Source: SAR324 cluster bacterium (GTDB taxonomy: Bacteria > SAR324 > NAC60-12). From it: a stretch of 58,144 nucleotides of DNA. A program made the position numbers and the translations under genes. Position 1 is the stretch's first letter. Every line of letters starts with the position of its first letter. This document shows positions 25,861 to 34,433 of this stretch, one piece after another. The notes beneath the pieces were generated by a model. It saw only the letters and a program-made list of their open reading frames with translations. It searched no databases and was not told the origin of the DNA. Where the stretch lies: assembly GCA_029245725.1 (NCBI GenBank), contig JAQWOT010000343.1, positions 1 to 58,144 on the forward strand, in the 5' to 3' direction.

Positions 25861-27348
25861 TCATCGTGCAATGACATCTAATGGATAGACAGGTCGACGA
25901 ACGTTTTGGAAAGGCAAGGTAGAGCGCCTAGGGCGGGCCAAAGCACCTGAGTCACAAACGATGACTTTTGCTGCTAAGGGCTCATAGGCCGCGCGGAAGT
26001 GTTGCATGGACTTTAGAGCAACTACTTTTAGCTTTTCTGGGTGAATTCCAAAGGAAGCAAATTGCATTCGATCCAGAATCTGCAAGTTGTGGGTTGTAAC
26101 CAAAATATCAATTCCTTCCACCCGAAAAACCACTGTGGGACCGAAACTTTTCGTCAATCCAGCGTACATAGGTCCCTCTGATGAATAATTCCCATCGTAA
26201 ATTCCGAGTATTTCTCCGGTCAACCTCAGTGGGCCTCCTCCCAAATCGGGATCATTCTTTCCGCCCAAGTCTAAGGTGATTTTTTCACCAAATCTTCTCT
26301 GGCAAAGTATTTGGGCAGCCTCGGGATCACACACTGCACCAAAAGAGGCCTCTTCAACACCAGCTTCCAGAAGAGCCTTCAACAAGTTAGTAGCATCACC
26401 ATAACTCCCTGCGCCAGGATTGTCTGAGTAATCAGCAATGACCAAGGGTTTGCTCTCTCCAGTAAAATGTTTAGCTAGTTGGGCTGCTTGTTCCGGTGTC
26501 AGGTAATCATTGTTGACCCGATCTCGTGATTGCCAAATCGCTTCTTCCAGTTCATTTGCGATTTCTATAGCTCGCTGCTCAGTCTTTTCTTCATAACTAA
26601 CGGTTACCGATGGGCCTACGAAAGGAACGTCAGCCAAAGCAAATCCAGCATTCAAACTAACTGAAAAAATACCATCTTCAGCTTCCATTTCCTTGAGTCT
26701 TGGAGTCAAGTTGGTCATTGGTTCAACGTCTGTCCTACCACCATCAAGCCCTTCAATCTGGGACGGTTGTCGGATGATCGTCTTAATTTTGACCTTGTTT
26801 TTCATTGCGAACTCCAGAGCTTGCCCAGCGTGAACCGCGGCATCACGCATATCCACATGTGGATAGGTTTTGTAGGAAACAATAATGTTCGCATGGCGAC
26901 ACATCTTCTCGGTAACGTTCGCATGTAGGTCCAGCGTTATGGCAATGGGCACTTCAGATCCAACAATCGCATGAAGTTCCCCAAGTAAATGCCCTTCAGC
27001 ATCGAATATTCCCTCAGCAACCATGGCTCCGTGCAGTGAGAGGGCAATGCCATCCCATCTCCTTGACCTGGCCTGCTTTAAGATTGCACCCGCATAGCGT
27101 TCAAACGCCTCCTTAGTAACCATCCCCCCGGGGGTTGCGGTTGCTACAACAGTGGGGACTAGTTCCCAGCCAAACTGGTCTGCACAGTCGATAAAACCCG
27201 CTTGTTCATGGTTTACGTTTCTAAATTTGGTGAAGATCTGCGCACCAAAGATCGCATAGTACGCTTCAAACTCTGCAATCCCTGTCGGATTCTTACTAAA
27301 TGTGTTGGTTTCATGATTTAACGCTCCGGTCAGAACAACTTTATCCAT
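25861..27348 (-). CDS. M81-family metallopeptidase-like protein (MlrC family)
   Basis: A 495-residue protein of the MlrC/M81 family, named after the microcystinase-pathway peptidase. It shows the family opening ALNHETNTFSKNPTG, a metal-binding segment LDLHANVTEKM near residues 138-148, SYKTYPHVDMRDAA, and DYSDNPGAGSYGDATNLL (about residues 308-325). Most relatives are found in marine bacteria without microcystin pathways and act on unknown small amides or peptides. The ATG has AGAGGTGG ahead. It converges with the PdxA-like gene (8 bases between stops) and may be unrelated to it. Full length. Confidence 0.87.
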   Translation of the reverse strand: MDKVVLTGALNHETNTFSKNPTGIAEFEAYYAIFGAQIFTKFRNVNHEQAGFIDCADQFGWELVPTVVATATPGGMVTKEAFERYAGAILKQARSRRWDGIALSLHGAMVAEGIFDAEGHLLGELHAIVGSEVPIAITLDLHANVTEKMCRHANIIVSYKTYPHVDMRDAAVHAGQALEFAMKNKVKIKTIIRQPSQIEGLDGGRTDVEPMTNLTPRLKEMEAEDGIFSVSLNAGFALADVPFVGPSVTVSYEEKTEQRAIEIANELEEAIWQSRDRVNNDYLTPEQAAQLAKHFTGESKPLVIADYSDNPGAGSYGDATNLLKALLEAGVEEASFGAVCDPEAAQILCQRRFGEKITLDLGGKNDPDLGGGPLRLTGEILGIYDGNYSSEGPMYAGLTKSFGPTVVFRVEGIDILVTTHNLQILDRMQFASFGIHPEKLKVVALKSMQHFRAAYEPLAAKVIVCDSGALARPRRSTLPFQNVRRPVYPLDVIAR

Positions 27349-27570
27349 ACCACCTCTAATTTATAAGCATCTGAAAACATTTTGGGAAAAGTCAAATAAT
27401 CGACAAGCTAGTGAGTATGTGTGAGATCAATTTCATTCAACCTAGAGAGATAAAGGAAGGCACCTTTAGGAAAGTCTCATTTAATTGGGGAGGCTATAAA
27501 AGCAGGATCTGAAAAAAAATTAAGGATTATGAGGAAGAGTGAGGAAGGAAAAATTTAATTATCTATTTTT

Positions 27571-28254
27571 TCAACACTGAACATAAGCTGTTGGAACACA
27601 GTCAGTGAAGCCCAATTTTGTTCCGATGAACATCATATTGGAATGCATATGATTCAGATTACCAACAGTATCTCCAAACTCTAAATAGAGTCGGTTCTGA
27701 TAATATGCTGTCTTCCAACCGATTACCCAATAGTTGTTCAAATCCATAAAAACTGTCATCTGGTAACCAGTCAATAAATCAAAACCAAACTTTTCACTGA
27801 ATTTCAGGTTTTGTCCTGATGCAAGAGTGTAATCTTTCTTAAAAACGATAATCCCAAAGCCACCAATCAAATCCACTGTGCCTCCGAGATGTAATTTGTT
27901 GTTCATCTCATAGGCTCTACCATAACCAAACGAAAAATAGCTGTGAAAAACCCGAGTATTCACATGATGATAATTGCCATCAGTATCCTCAAAACTTTTC
28001 TCGAAGCGTGTATCCATGAGGGCTTGACCGAAGGCTGTTCCATCATCAAAAATCTTATGAGCCATCATGATCTCGTTTGCTAATCCTTTGACAGAATGTG
28101 TTTTATCTAAGTCATTTTCACCATAATCACCGTAGGAGTTCCCAAAACCGATCCAGCGGCGCGTCTCCGCTGGTTCTTGGGCAACTGCTGAGGTAACAAG
28201 CACCAGACTGAGAATTAGGGTGATCGCACAAAAAATAAATTGATTCATTGACAT
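27571..28254 (-). CDS. Exported protein of unknown family, paralogue B
   Basis: A 227-residue protein with a clear Sec signal peptide (hydrophobic core FCAITLILSLVLVTSAVA, cleavage before QEPAETR). The mature part is rich in aromatic and glycine residues in alternating patterns (VFHSYFSFGYGRAYEMN), suggesting a beta-rich, perhaps barrel-like, periplasmic or outer-membrane protein. It ends in DCVPTAYVQC, giving two cysteines that could form a disulfide. It is paralogous to the next gene upstream (28359-29054), with roughly half of aligned positions the same by eye. I recognise no family. It lacks the terminal aromatic residue typical of outer-membrane barrels. Confidence 0.8.
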   Translation of the reverse strand: MSMNQFIFCAITLILSLVLVTSAVAQEPAETRRWIGFGNSYGDYGENDLDKTHSVKGLANEIMMAHKIFDDGTAFGQALMDTRFEKSFEDTDGNYHHVNTRVFHSYFSFGYGRAYEMNNKLHLGGTVDLIGGFGIIVFKKDYTLASGQNLKFSEKFGFDLLTGYQMTVFMDLNNYWVIGWKTAYYQNRLYLEFGDTVGNLNHMHSNMMFIGTKLGFTDCVPTAYVQC

Positions 28255-28358
28255 TTGAGATCAAAGAAAAATGTATTGTTTCAATAAAATGTGACACACA
28301 ACAATTATAATTTTCAGAAATCTATGTCTTCAGTTTACCTGCACATCCTAAAATAGAG

Positions 28359-29054
28359 TTAACACTGGACATATGCTGTCGGAACACAGTCCACATAACC
28401 TTTTTTGATGCCAATGAATAGCATGTTTGAGTGAATGTGATTGACATGTGCATCCACACCCCCAAATTCAACATATAATCTATTACGATAAACTGAAGAT
28501 TTCATACCTACTGACCAGTAATTATTGAAATCCATAAAAATCGCCCATTGATATCCAACAAGAAAATCACCACCAAATTTTGGATCAAAGTTGATTTCCT
28601 GGCCTGATGCTGTCTTATAGTATTTGTTGAATATTGCCAAACCAAGTCCTCCGACTAATTCTGCTGTAGCACCCACCTGAAACTTGTTATGTAATTCTAA
28701 GGATTTTCCAAATCCAAAAGAGTAATAACCGTGAAAGACCCTTGCGTTGATTTGATGATAATTTCCATAACTGTCTTCAAATCCATGCTCGAATCTGGTG
28801 TCCATAAATGCTTTGCCAAGCGCCATTGAATCATCAAAAATTCTGTGCGAAAGCATGATTTCAAGGGTAATGCCCTCTAAATCTTCTGATTTGTCAACAT
28901 CGCTTTGGCCATAGGTACCAAATGCGTCTCCTCCTCCGATCCATTTCCTAGTCTCAGCAGGTTCTTGAGCAAACAATGACTCCGTAATCCAACTGAGGCA
29001 TACTCCACAGAATAGTACTAACCACCAAATTTTGAGAATCTTCCAATGACTCAT
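28359..29054 (-). CDS. Exported protein of unknown family, paralogue A
   Basis: A 231-residue protein with a signal peptide (IWWLVLFCGVCLSWITESLFA, cleavage before QEPAETR). It shares with its downstream paralogue the mature start QEPAETRxWIG, the MDTRFE..FED..GNYH block in the middle, the FMD.NNYW block and the identical last ten residues DCVPTAYVQC. The aromatic/glycine alternation suggests a beta-rich fold. The pair is separated by 104 bases and oriented the same way, so it looks like a tandem duplication that has since diverged. No function is inferred. Confidence 0.8.
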   Translation of the reverse strand: MSHWKILKIWWLVLFCGVCLSWITESLFAQEPAETRKWIGGGDAFGTYGQSDVDKSEDLEGITLEIMLSHRIFDDSMALGKAFMDTRFEHGFEDSYGNYHQINARVFHGYYSFGFGKSLELHNKFQVGATAELVGGLGLAIFNKYYKTASGQEINFDPKFGGDFLVGYQWAIFMDFNNYWSVGMKSSVYRNRLYVEFGGVDAHVNHIHSNMLFIGIKKGYVDCVPTAYVQC

Positions 29055-29463
29055 TTAATTTGAATAGGGAAATTTGAAGTTTTCTACGGATTAGGAAAGG
29101 TTTTTGTAACACACATGCAATATTAAAGGGCTATCTCTTTGTAAAATGTCCTCAACCAACCCTGAAATTTTATGGGACGAGGTGTCTTTTTCCCAGTCAT
29201 TACTCTTTCTGAGAAGCCAACAACATCCCTGTGGTTGAGCTTTGTTTCAGAAATCAACTGATTGATTTTACATATTTTTCTAACTCAGTTTATTTTCCCG
29301 TTACTGTTGAATCGTCTCAAAGATTCGAACTGTTGATCAGGAAACCAACTTTCGGATAAAAATTTTGACTGATTCGATGCCTGCTCTATGCCATAATTTA
29401 CTGTAATTTGGTTCTATTCAACTGGTAGACATCTAATCCAACTCACTCCAATGGGATCATAAA
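29055..29463. other. Intergenic region between the paralogue pair and msrP
   Basis: This 409-base AT-rich region separates divergent genes and must hold their promoters. The only ORF I noticed is about 30 codons (from 29147, MSSTNPEILWDEVSF) without a good ribosome binding site. I see no tRNA, repeat or strong palindrome. Confidence 0.4.
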
Positions 29464-30423
29464 ATGATACTTACACACCCAAGAAAACCCTGGGAGATTC
29501 CTGAATCACTTGCCATAGATGAAGCTGATTTCTGGAATAGGAGAACTTTCCTGAAAAGTGCAGGATTGCTCGGCACATCCTTGCTTCTTAATCAATCCCT
29601 GCTGTCTGCTGCAACAGCAGGTTTTCCAACACAGAGAAATCCAAGGTACAATCTCATCAAAGCTGAAAAAATCACCGAAGAGAAGTATGTGACTGGATAT
29701 AACAATTTTTACGAGTTCAGCTTTGATAAGGAAGATGTAAAGGACAAAGCCAAACACTGGAAGACCGAACCGTGGAGCATTGAAATTTCAGGGATGGTGC
29801 CAAAACCATTGACACTTGACGTCAATGAACTGATCAGTGAGTTTGGAATTGAACAGCGAGTTTATCGATTTCGTTGTGTAGAAGCATGGTCTATGGTTGT
29901 CCCATGGGATGGATTTCCCTTGAGAAAGCTAATTGAAAAAGTACAACCGCTGTCCTCTGCAAAGTTCGTTAAGTTCATATCATTTGATGATCCCGAAGAA
30001 GCTCCAGGTATGAAAAATCGATCCTACCCTTGGCCATACACAGAGGGCCTTAGGATGGATGAGGCTTTGCACGAACTAACCCTGATGGTAACTGGTGTTT
30101 TTGGTAGACCACTTCCTAATCAAAATGGAGCACCAGTTCGGCTGATGGTCCCATGGAAGTATGGATTCAAGAGCATCAAATCAATTCAAAAAATTGAATT
30201 CACGGATCAGCAGCCTAGGAGTTTATGGAACGAATTAGCCCCACAAGAGTATGGTTTTTACGCAAATGTCAATCCTGAGGTTGATCATCCTCGCTGGTCC
30301 CAAGCCAAGGAGCGACCAATTGGGAGTTGGTTTTTTCAAAAGATCCCTACCCAACCCTTCAACGGCTATGCAGAAGAAGTAGCTAGCCTGTACAAAGGAA
30401 TGGATCTCAAAAAAAATTACTGA
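29464..30423 (+). CDS. msrP: Protein-methionine-sulfoxide reductase catalytic subunit
   Basis: A 319-residue molybdoenzyme of the YedY/MsrP family. The N-terminus has a twin-arginine signal (FWNRRTFLKSAGLLGTS), so the folded protein is exported with its molybdopterin cofactor. The molybdenum-ligating cysteine lies in YRFRCVEAWSMVVPWDG (about residue 140). The sequence ends in the family-typical LYKGMDLKKNY. It repairs oxidised methionines of periplasmic proteins. The usual membrane haem partner MsrQ (YedZ) is not encoded next to it, so electrons must come from an MsrQ elsewhere or another donor. Confidence 0.92.
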   Translation: MILTHPRKPWEIPESLAIDEADFWNRRTFLKSAGLLGTSLLLNQSLLSAATAGFPTQRNPRYNLIKAEKITEEKYVTGYNNFYEFSFDKEDVKDKAKHWKTEPWSIEISGMVPKPLTLDVNELISEFGIEQRVYRFRCVEAWSMVVPWDGFPLRKLIEKVQPLSSAKFVKFISFDDPEEAPGMKNRSYPWPYTEGLRMDEALHELTLMVTGVFGRPLPNQNGAPVRLMVPWKYGFKSIKSIQKIEFTDQQPRSLWNELAPQEYGFYANVNPEVDHPRWSQAKERPIGSWFFQKIPTQPFNGYAEEVASLYKGMDLKKNY

Positions 30424-30424
30424 G

Positions 30425-30718
30425 TTGACTTGGTATCAATTTGATAAGGTTGACTTTCATATTTTTGTCTGGGTGCAACCGACTGTTTAAAGTAACAGAA
30501 TGGGCAGAAACTCATGGAGATCGAATCAGGTAAAAGTAAGTGCCTCACCGCAAAACAATGCAGCAAACGAAGCCTGCCAAAAATTCTTAGCTGAATTTTT
30601 CGAGGTGCCAAAATCTAGTATCAAACTGATTAGTGGAGACAAGTCCCGTGTTAAACACTTTTTTATTAAGCGACCAAACAGAGAACTAGTACTTAACTTG
30701 ATTGAATCATTGGCTTAA
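30425..30718 (+). pseudogene. YggU/DUF167 gene interrupted by an in-frame TAA
   Basis: Read from the TTG at 30425, the frame gives LTWYQFDKVDFHIFVWVQPTV, then TAA at 30488-30490, then SNRMGRNSWRSNQVKVSASP and onward to SGDKSRVKHFFIKRP. The two halves together match the full DUF167 pattern: a WYxFD start, a VQPxxS element, VKVxAxP, VPKSxxxxxSGxxSRxK. The stop replaces the position that is usually Ser or Lys after QP (TCA or AAA to TAA). An ATG at 30500 could give a truncated 72-residue product lacking the first strand. Either the gene is dead, the stop is read through, or the base is wrong. Confidence 0.75.
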
Positions 30719-30721
30719 GCA

Positions 30722-31506
30722 GTGGCTGCGCTAGAACTTCATCACGAACAATTTGGAGAAGGACCAGATCTGGTAATACTTCATGGTCTCTTCGGATCAG
30801 GCAACAATTGGAGAAGCTTTGCTAAAAAGCTTTCAAAAGATTTCCGAATTTCTCTTGTAGATTTAAGGAATCATGGAAAATCCCCCCATTCCTTGGAGAT
30901 GGATTATGTTGTGATGCTGGAAGACGTCCTAGTTTTTCTGGAAAAAAAAACTGCAGGTAGTGTTTCTATTCTTGGACACTCTATGGGAGGAAAGACTGCA
31001 ATGCAGTTGGCACTTCGACATCCACAAAAAATTCAAAAACTTATCGTCGGAGATATCTCACCTGTCGTCTATACTCATGGGAGTGACCACCGAAGCTACA
31101 TTCGAGCGTTGAATAATATTCACTGAAGCAGGGACTGACTCGGACTGAAATTGATAATTTATTGCGCAATTCTATTCCAGAGAGGGCAATTAGGACATTT
31201 TTACTGACTAATCTTGAAATCCGATCTAATCAATCGAGTTGGAAGATCAATTTGAAGGCACTCGAAGAACACTTGAGTAATTTAATCGATTTTCCGATTG
31301 ATCCGAAGATGCTACCTTTTGAGGGGAATTGTTTATTTGTTGCTGGAAGCAATTCAAATTACATCCAAACCGAACATCAATCTATTTTAAAGAGTTGGTT
31401 TCCAAAACATCGATTAGTGCGGCTAAAAAATTGCGGTCATTGGATTCATATTGACCAACCTGAAGCGCTGATGAAGACGCTAAAATACTTCCTTTCTGAA
31501 ATCTGA
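30722..31506 (+). pseudogene. YbfF-like alpha/beta hydrolase gene with a frameshift
   Basis: The first part (GTG at 30722) carries the oxyanion motif LHGLFGSGNNW, DLRNHGKSPHS and the nucleophile elbow LGHSMGGKTAM, then stops at 31124-31126 after ALNNIH. The rest continues in the frame one base back (SLKQGLTRTEIDNLLRNSIP, open from 31117) through TFLLTNL to the catalytic histidine segment NCGHWIHIDQPE and TGA at 31504-31506. The two pieces join as one esterase of normal YbfF length with the shift between 31117 and 31123. No canonical slippery heptamer is present, so a lost base, or a sequence error, is more likely than programmed shifting. Confidence 0.8.
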
Positions 31507-31516
31507 GCTAAGACCT

Positions 31517-32392
31517 TTGGTCACGAGTAAGACCCCATTTCGCGAAATTGATATTCGGCTTCCGTACTTACGATTTGCAGCTCGCTGCTGGGGTCCAGAG
31601 AATGGAATCCCATTTCTTGGGATGCATGGATGGCTGGACAATGCTGCGACCTATGATCACATTGCCCCTCTGCTACCGGAACTGCGTTTGGTATCATTGG
31701 ACTTACATGGACATGGTTTTTCAGATCACCTACCTCCTGGCATAGCATATCATTTTGTAGATTCGGTTGATTTGATGTTCGGTGTTGCAGATCAACTCGG
31801 TTGGGAGAAGTTCAATTTAATTGGACACAGCATGGGTGCGGCTGTGGGAGCTTTGATGGCTGGAGTGATTCCAGAAAGAGTTCAAAACATGATCTTAATT
31901 GAGGGATTGGGACCTTTCTCAAGGCGAGACAGCTTTGGCCCTAGGGCGCTCAGACACTCAATAGAAGGCATGAAAAGTATAGAACGGAAGAGCATGCCCT
32001 TGTATCCAGATCTGGAGGCTGCAGTTCAAGCACGTTACAAGGTTGGGGGGATGAAGTTAGACTCTGTGAGAACTCTGGTCCAACGGGGTGTCAGGATGCT
32101 AGAAAATGGCGTGACTTGGGCGTCAGATTCTAGACTTCGTGTAGGTTCTAGAACTTATTTTTCAGAGGAGCAGATCCTTGAGTTTTTGAAGCAAATTCGC
32201 TGCCCCACCCTACTGATTCATGGAGATTTTTACTTCCAGGAGAACCCAGACTGGCAGCAGAGAATGCGGGCGCGATGCGAGTACGTGCCTGATTTGCAGG
32301 ATGTCCTCCTCCCTGGAGGACATCATCTTCACCTAGACAATCCAAAGCCTGTTGCACAGGCAATTCGTTTTTTCCTCAAAAACAGAATCTGA
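31517..32392 (+). CDS. Alpha/beta hydrolase, serine-hydrolase-like
   Basis: A 291-residue intact alpha/beta hydrolase. The oxyanion segment is GMHGWLDNAATYD, the nucleophile is in LIGHSMGAAVGALMAG, the acid is probably in LLIHGDFYFQ, and the histidine is in PGGHHLHLDNP near the C-terminus. It resembles the SERHL-like hydrolase group; the substrate is unknown. The probable start is the TTG at 31517, 10 bases after the broken YbfF-like gene, from which it clearly differs in sequence. Near its 3' end the coding sequence contains a perfect 10-bp inverted repeat (32300-32324). Convergent with the BMP-protein gene, 8 bases between stops. Confidence 0.85.
   Translation: MVTSKTPFREIDIRLPYLRFAARCWGPENGIPFLGMHGWLDNAATYDHIAPLLPELRLVSLDLHGHGFSDHLPPGIAYHFVDSVDLMFGVADQLGWEKFNLIGHSMGAAVGALMAGVIPERVQNMILIEGLGPFSRRDSFGPRALRHSIEGMKSIERKSMPLYPDLEAAVQARYKVGGMKLDSVRTLVQRGVRMLENGVTWASDSRLRVGSRTYFSEEQILEFLKQIRCPTLLIHGDFYFQENPDWQQRMRARCEYVPDLQDVLLPGGHHLHLDNPKPVAQAIRFFLKNRI
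32300..32324. terminator. Perfect inverted repeat inside the hydrolase 3' end
   Basis: GATGTCCTCC (32300-32309) and GGAGGACATC (32315-32324) pair over 10 bp with a 5-base loop. No T-run follows on either strand. It lies 77 bases beyond the stop of the last minus-strand purine-cluster gene, so it may form the 3' end of that long transcript. Confidence 0.3.
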
Positions 32393-32400
32393 TCGTCTAA

Positions 32401-33456
32401 TTATTGAGGGATATCTCCCACCACACCCTCAACATAATACATCATGCTGAGTAGATCTTGATCTGATGGAACTGCACCTGCCGCAATTGCTGTGGAGCCA
32501 TCCTGTCCTTTGATAGGACCTTTGAAGACAACAAACTCACCACTGGCAATCTCAGCTTTCTTGGCCATAACCATATCTTGAACGTTCTTTGGGACCATTT
32601 TACCAAATGGGGCCAAGTCGACCGCTCCTGTCTCAATTCCCCACCAATCACTGGAAGGCTTCCAAGTCCCATTTTTCACGTGGTTATAAATGTGCTCATA
32701 ATAAATTCCCCAATTGAAGATATTAGCTGTTAAGTGAGCTTCTGGGCCGTAAAGAGTCATGTCTGAATCATTACCAATCGAATAAAGCCCTCTCTTTGCA
32801 GCTGTTTGTGTCGCTGCAGCTGAATCTGTAGTGATGGTGATGATATCAGCTCCGTTGTCCATCAAGCTATTTGCAGCGGCACCTTCTTTGGCGGGGTCAA
32901 ACCAGGAGTTCACCCAGACAACCTGAGTAGAAGCTTTTGGATTTACTGATCGAACCCCCAGGGTGAATGCATTGATATGCCGAATGATTTCTGGAATGGG
33001 ATGAGAACCGATGATCCCAATCTTATCACTCTTGGTCATCATTCCTGCAACCATTCCCACTAGATATCGAGCTTGGTACATGCGAGCAAAGTAGTTACCC
33101 ATATTATCATGGGTCCTAAAACCACTGGCGTGCATGAAGATCGTGTCGGGGAATTGCTTGGCAACATTTAAGGTAGGATCCATATATCCAAAACTCGTGG
33201 TGAAGATAATATCGTATCCTCGACGAGCTAGGTTTCTTAATACTCGTTCAGAATCTGTCTCTGGGACGCTTTCGACGTAGGTGGTTTCCACTCCCATTTT
33301 CTCAAGATGCCGACGACCCAAATCGTGTGCGTAAGTCCAGCCACCATCTCCCACAGGTCCAACATAGATGAAAGCCACTTTGGGATCAGCGGCAGAGGCG
33401 AAATTCGGGACCCATAGCATGAGGGCAACCAATATGGTCAATAAATGCTTGATCAT
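32401..33456 (-). CDS. BMP-family ABC transporter substrate-binding protein
   Basis: A 351-residue periplasmic protein of the basic membrane protein/PnrA family, which binds nucleosides, purines or related heterocycles. The signal peptide is at the N-terminus (HLLTILVALMLWVPNFASA, cleavage before ADPKVAF). The mature protein shows VAFIYVGPVGDGGWTYAHDLG and the second-domain motif IGIIGSHPIPEIIRHINAF. The ATG at 33456 has GGAG ahead. It is the last gene of the purine cluster, directly after its two permeases. The cluster makes a purine base or nucleoside the likely ligand. Confidence 0.92.
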   Translation of the reverse strand: MIKHLLTILVALMLWVPNFASAADPKVAFIYVGPVGDGGWTYAHDLGRRHLEKMGVETTYVESVPETDSERVLRNLARRGYDIIFTTSFGYMDPTLNVAKQFPDTIFMHASGFRTHDNMGNYFARMYQARYLVGMVAGMMTKSDKIGIIGSHPIPEIIRHINAFTLGVRSVNPKASTQVVWVNSWFDPAKEGAAANSLMDNGADIITITTDSAAATQTAAKRGLYSIGNDSDMTLYGPEAHLTANIFNWGIYYEHIYNHVKNGTWKPSSDWWGIETGAVDLAPFGKMVPKNVQDMVMAKKAEIASGEFVVFKGPIKGQDGSTAIAAGAVPSDQDLLSMMYYVEGVVGDIPQ

Positions 33457-33494
33457 GAGGCACTTCTCCATTGCACAATGTTGAATGACGAAAG

Positions 33495-34433
33495 CTAGTG
33501 CTTATCGCCACGAAAGAAGGGCAATCCCAGTGCCGCTGGCATAAGGGTCTGCCCCGCCCGGCGATTGCGCACAGTGACCACCGTCAACACAACGATGGTC
33601 AACAAATAAGGAAACATTTCCAAGATATAAGATGGAATCTTCAAACCCATGACTTGGGCCTGGAGTTGGAAAGCGATTGCAGCCCCAAAAAGATAAGCTC
33701 CCCACAAGGCCTTCCCCGGATGCCAGAATGCAAAGATCACCAGTGCCACTGCAATCCAGCCACGACCAGCCGTAAGATCATCTACCCAAAACGAAGTAAG
33801 CACCATCGGGAAATAAGCCCCACCAAGACCAATCAGCATTCCACCAAAAATCACACAAAGGTAGCGGATTTTTGTTACTGACAAACCGAGTGCATCACAT
33901 ACGATAGGAGCTTCACCAACGGAGCGAATCTGCAATCCCCAGTTTGTGTGAAAAAGCACAAACCATAGTCCAGCTACCAAAAAATAAGACAGGTAGACCA
34001 TCCAATCCTGATTAAAAAAGGCACTTCCAAATATTGGTATCAACTCCAATCCTGGAATTGGAATTCTATTTAATGAGGTGACTGTACTTCCAATCAGAGC
34101 ATCTCCAAAAAGTCCACTGAGGCCTGTTCCGAAAAGGGCTAGAGCCAATCCGGAAGCTATTTGATTCCCTCTGAGGCTGATGCAGACAAAACCATGCAGA
34201 CCTGATAGTGCTCCAGCGGCCATCATTGCTCCTATCAAGGCCAAAACTTTTGAACCTGTCTGTAGATCCACTACAAAAGTGACCAAGGCACTGACAAGCA
34301 TTATGCCTTCCATGCCAAGGTGGATCACCCCTGCTCTCTCACTGAGTACACCACCTAATGTTGCAAATAACAAAGGGGTTCCCATGGTAACTGCGGTGGT
34401 CAGAATGATGGTCAATAACTCTGGAGTTGTCAC
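33495..34433 (-). CDS. ABC transporter permease, nucleoside/BMP type (second subunit)
   Basis: A 312-residue hydrophobic permease of the BPD_transp_2 (branched-chain amino acid/ribose-like) family with about 9-10 membrane segments. The N-terminal part TPLLFATLGGVLSERAGVIHLGMEGIML is the hallmark of the YufQ/NupC-type subunit. The loop GEAPIVCDALGLSVTKIRY corresponds to the ATPase-contact region. The start overlaps the preceding permease by 4 bases. Confidence 0.92.
   Translation of the reverse strand: MTTPELLTIILTTAVTMGTPLLFATLGGVLSERAGVIHLGMEGIMLVSALVTFVVDLQTGSKVLALIGAMMAAGALSGLHGFVCISLRGNQIASGLALALFGTGLSGLFGDALIGSTVTSLNRIPIPGLELIPIFGSAFFNQDWMVYLSYFLVAGLWFVLFHTNWGLQIRSVGEAPIVCDALGLSVTKIRYLCVIFGGMLIGLGGAYFPMVLTSFWVDDLTAGRGWIAVALVIFAFWHPGKALWGAYLFGAAIAFQLQAQVMGLKIPSYILEMFPYLLTIVVLTVVTVRNRRAGQTLMPAALGLPFFRGDKH

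Noticed and set aside
29147-29239. 30-codon ORF upstream of msrP
   Set aside because: No ribosome binding site, no similarity and a length easily reached by chance.
31110-31130. Programmed minus-one frameshift in the YbfF-like gene
   Set aside because: No slippery heptamer or downstream stem is visible, and this protein family is not known to use frameshifting.
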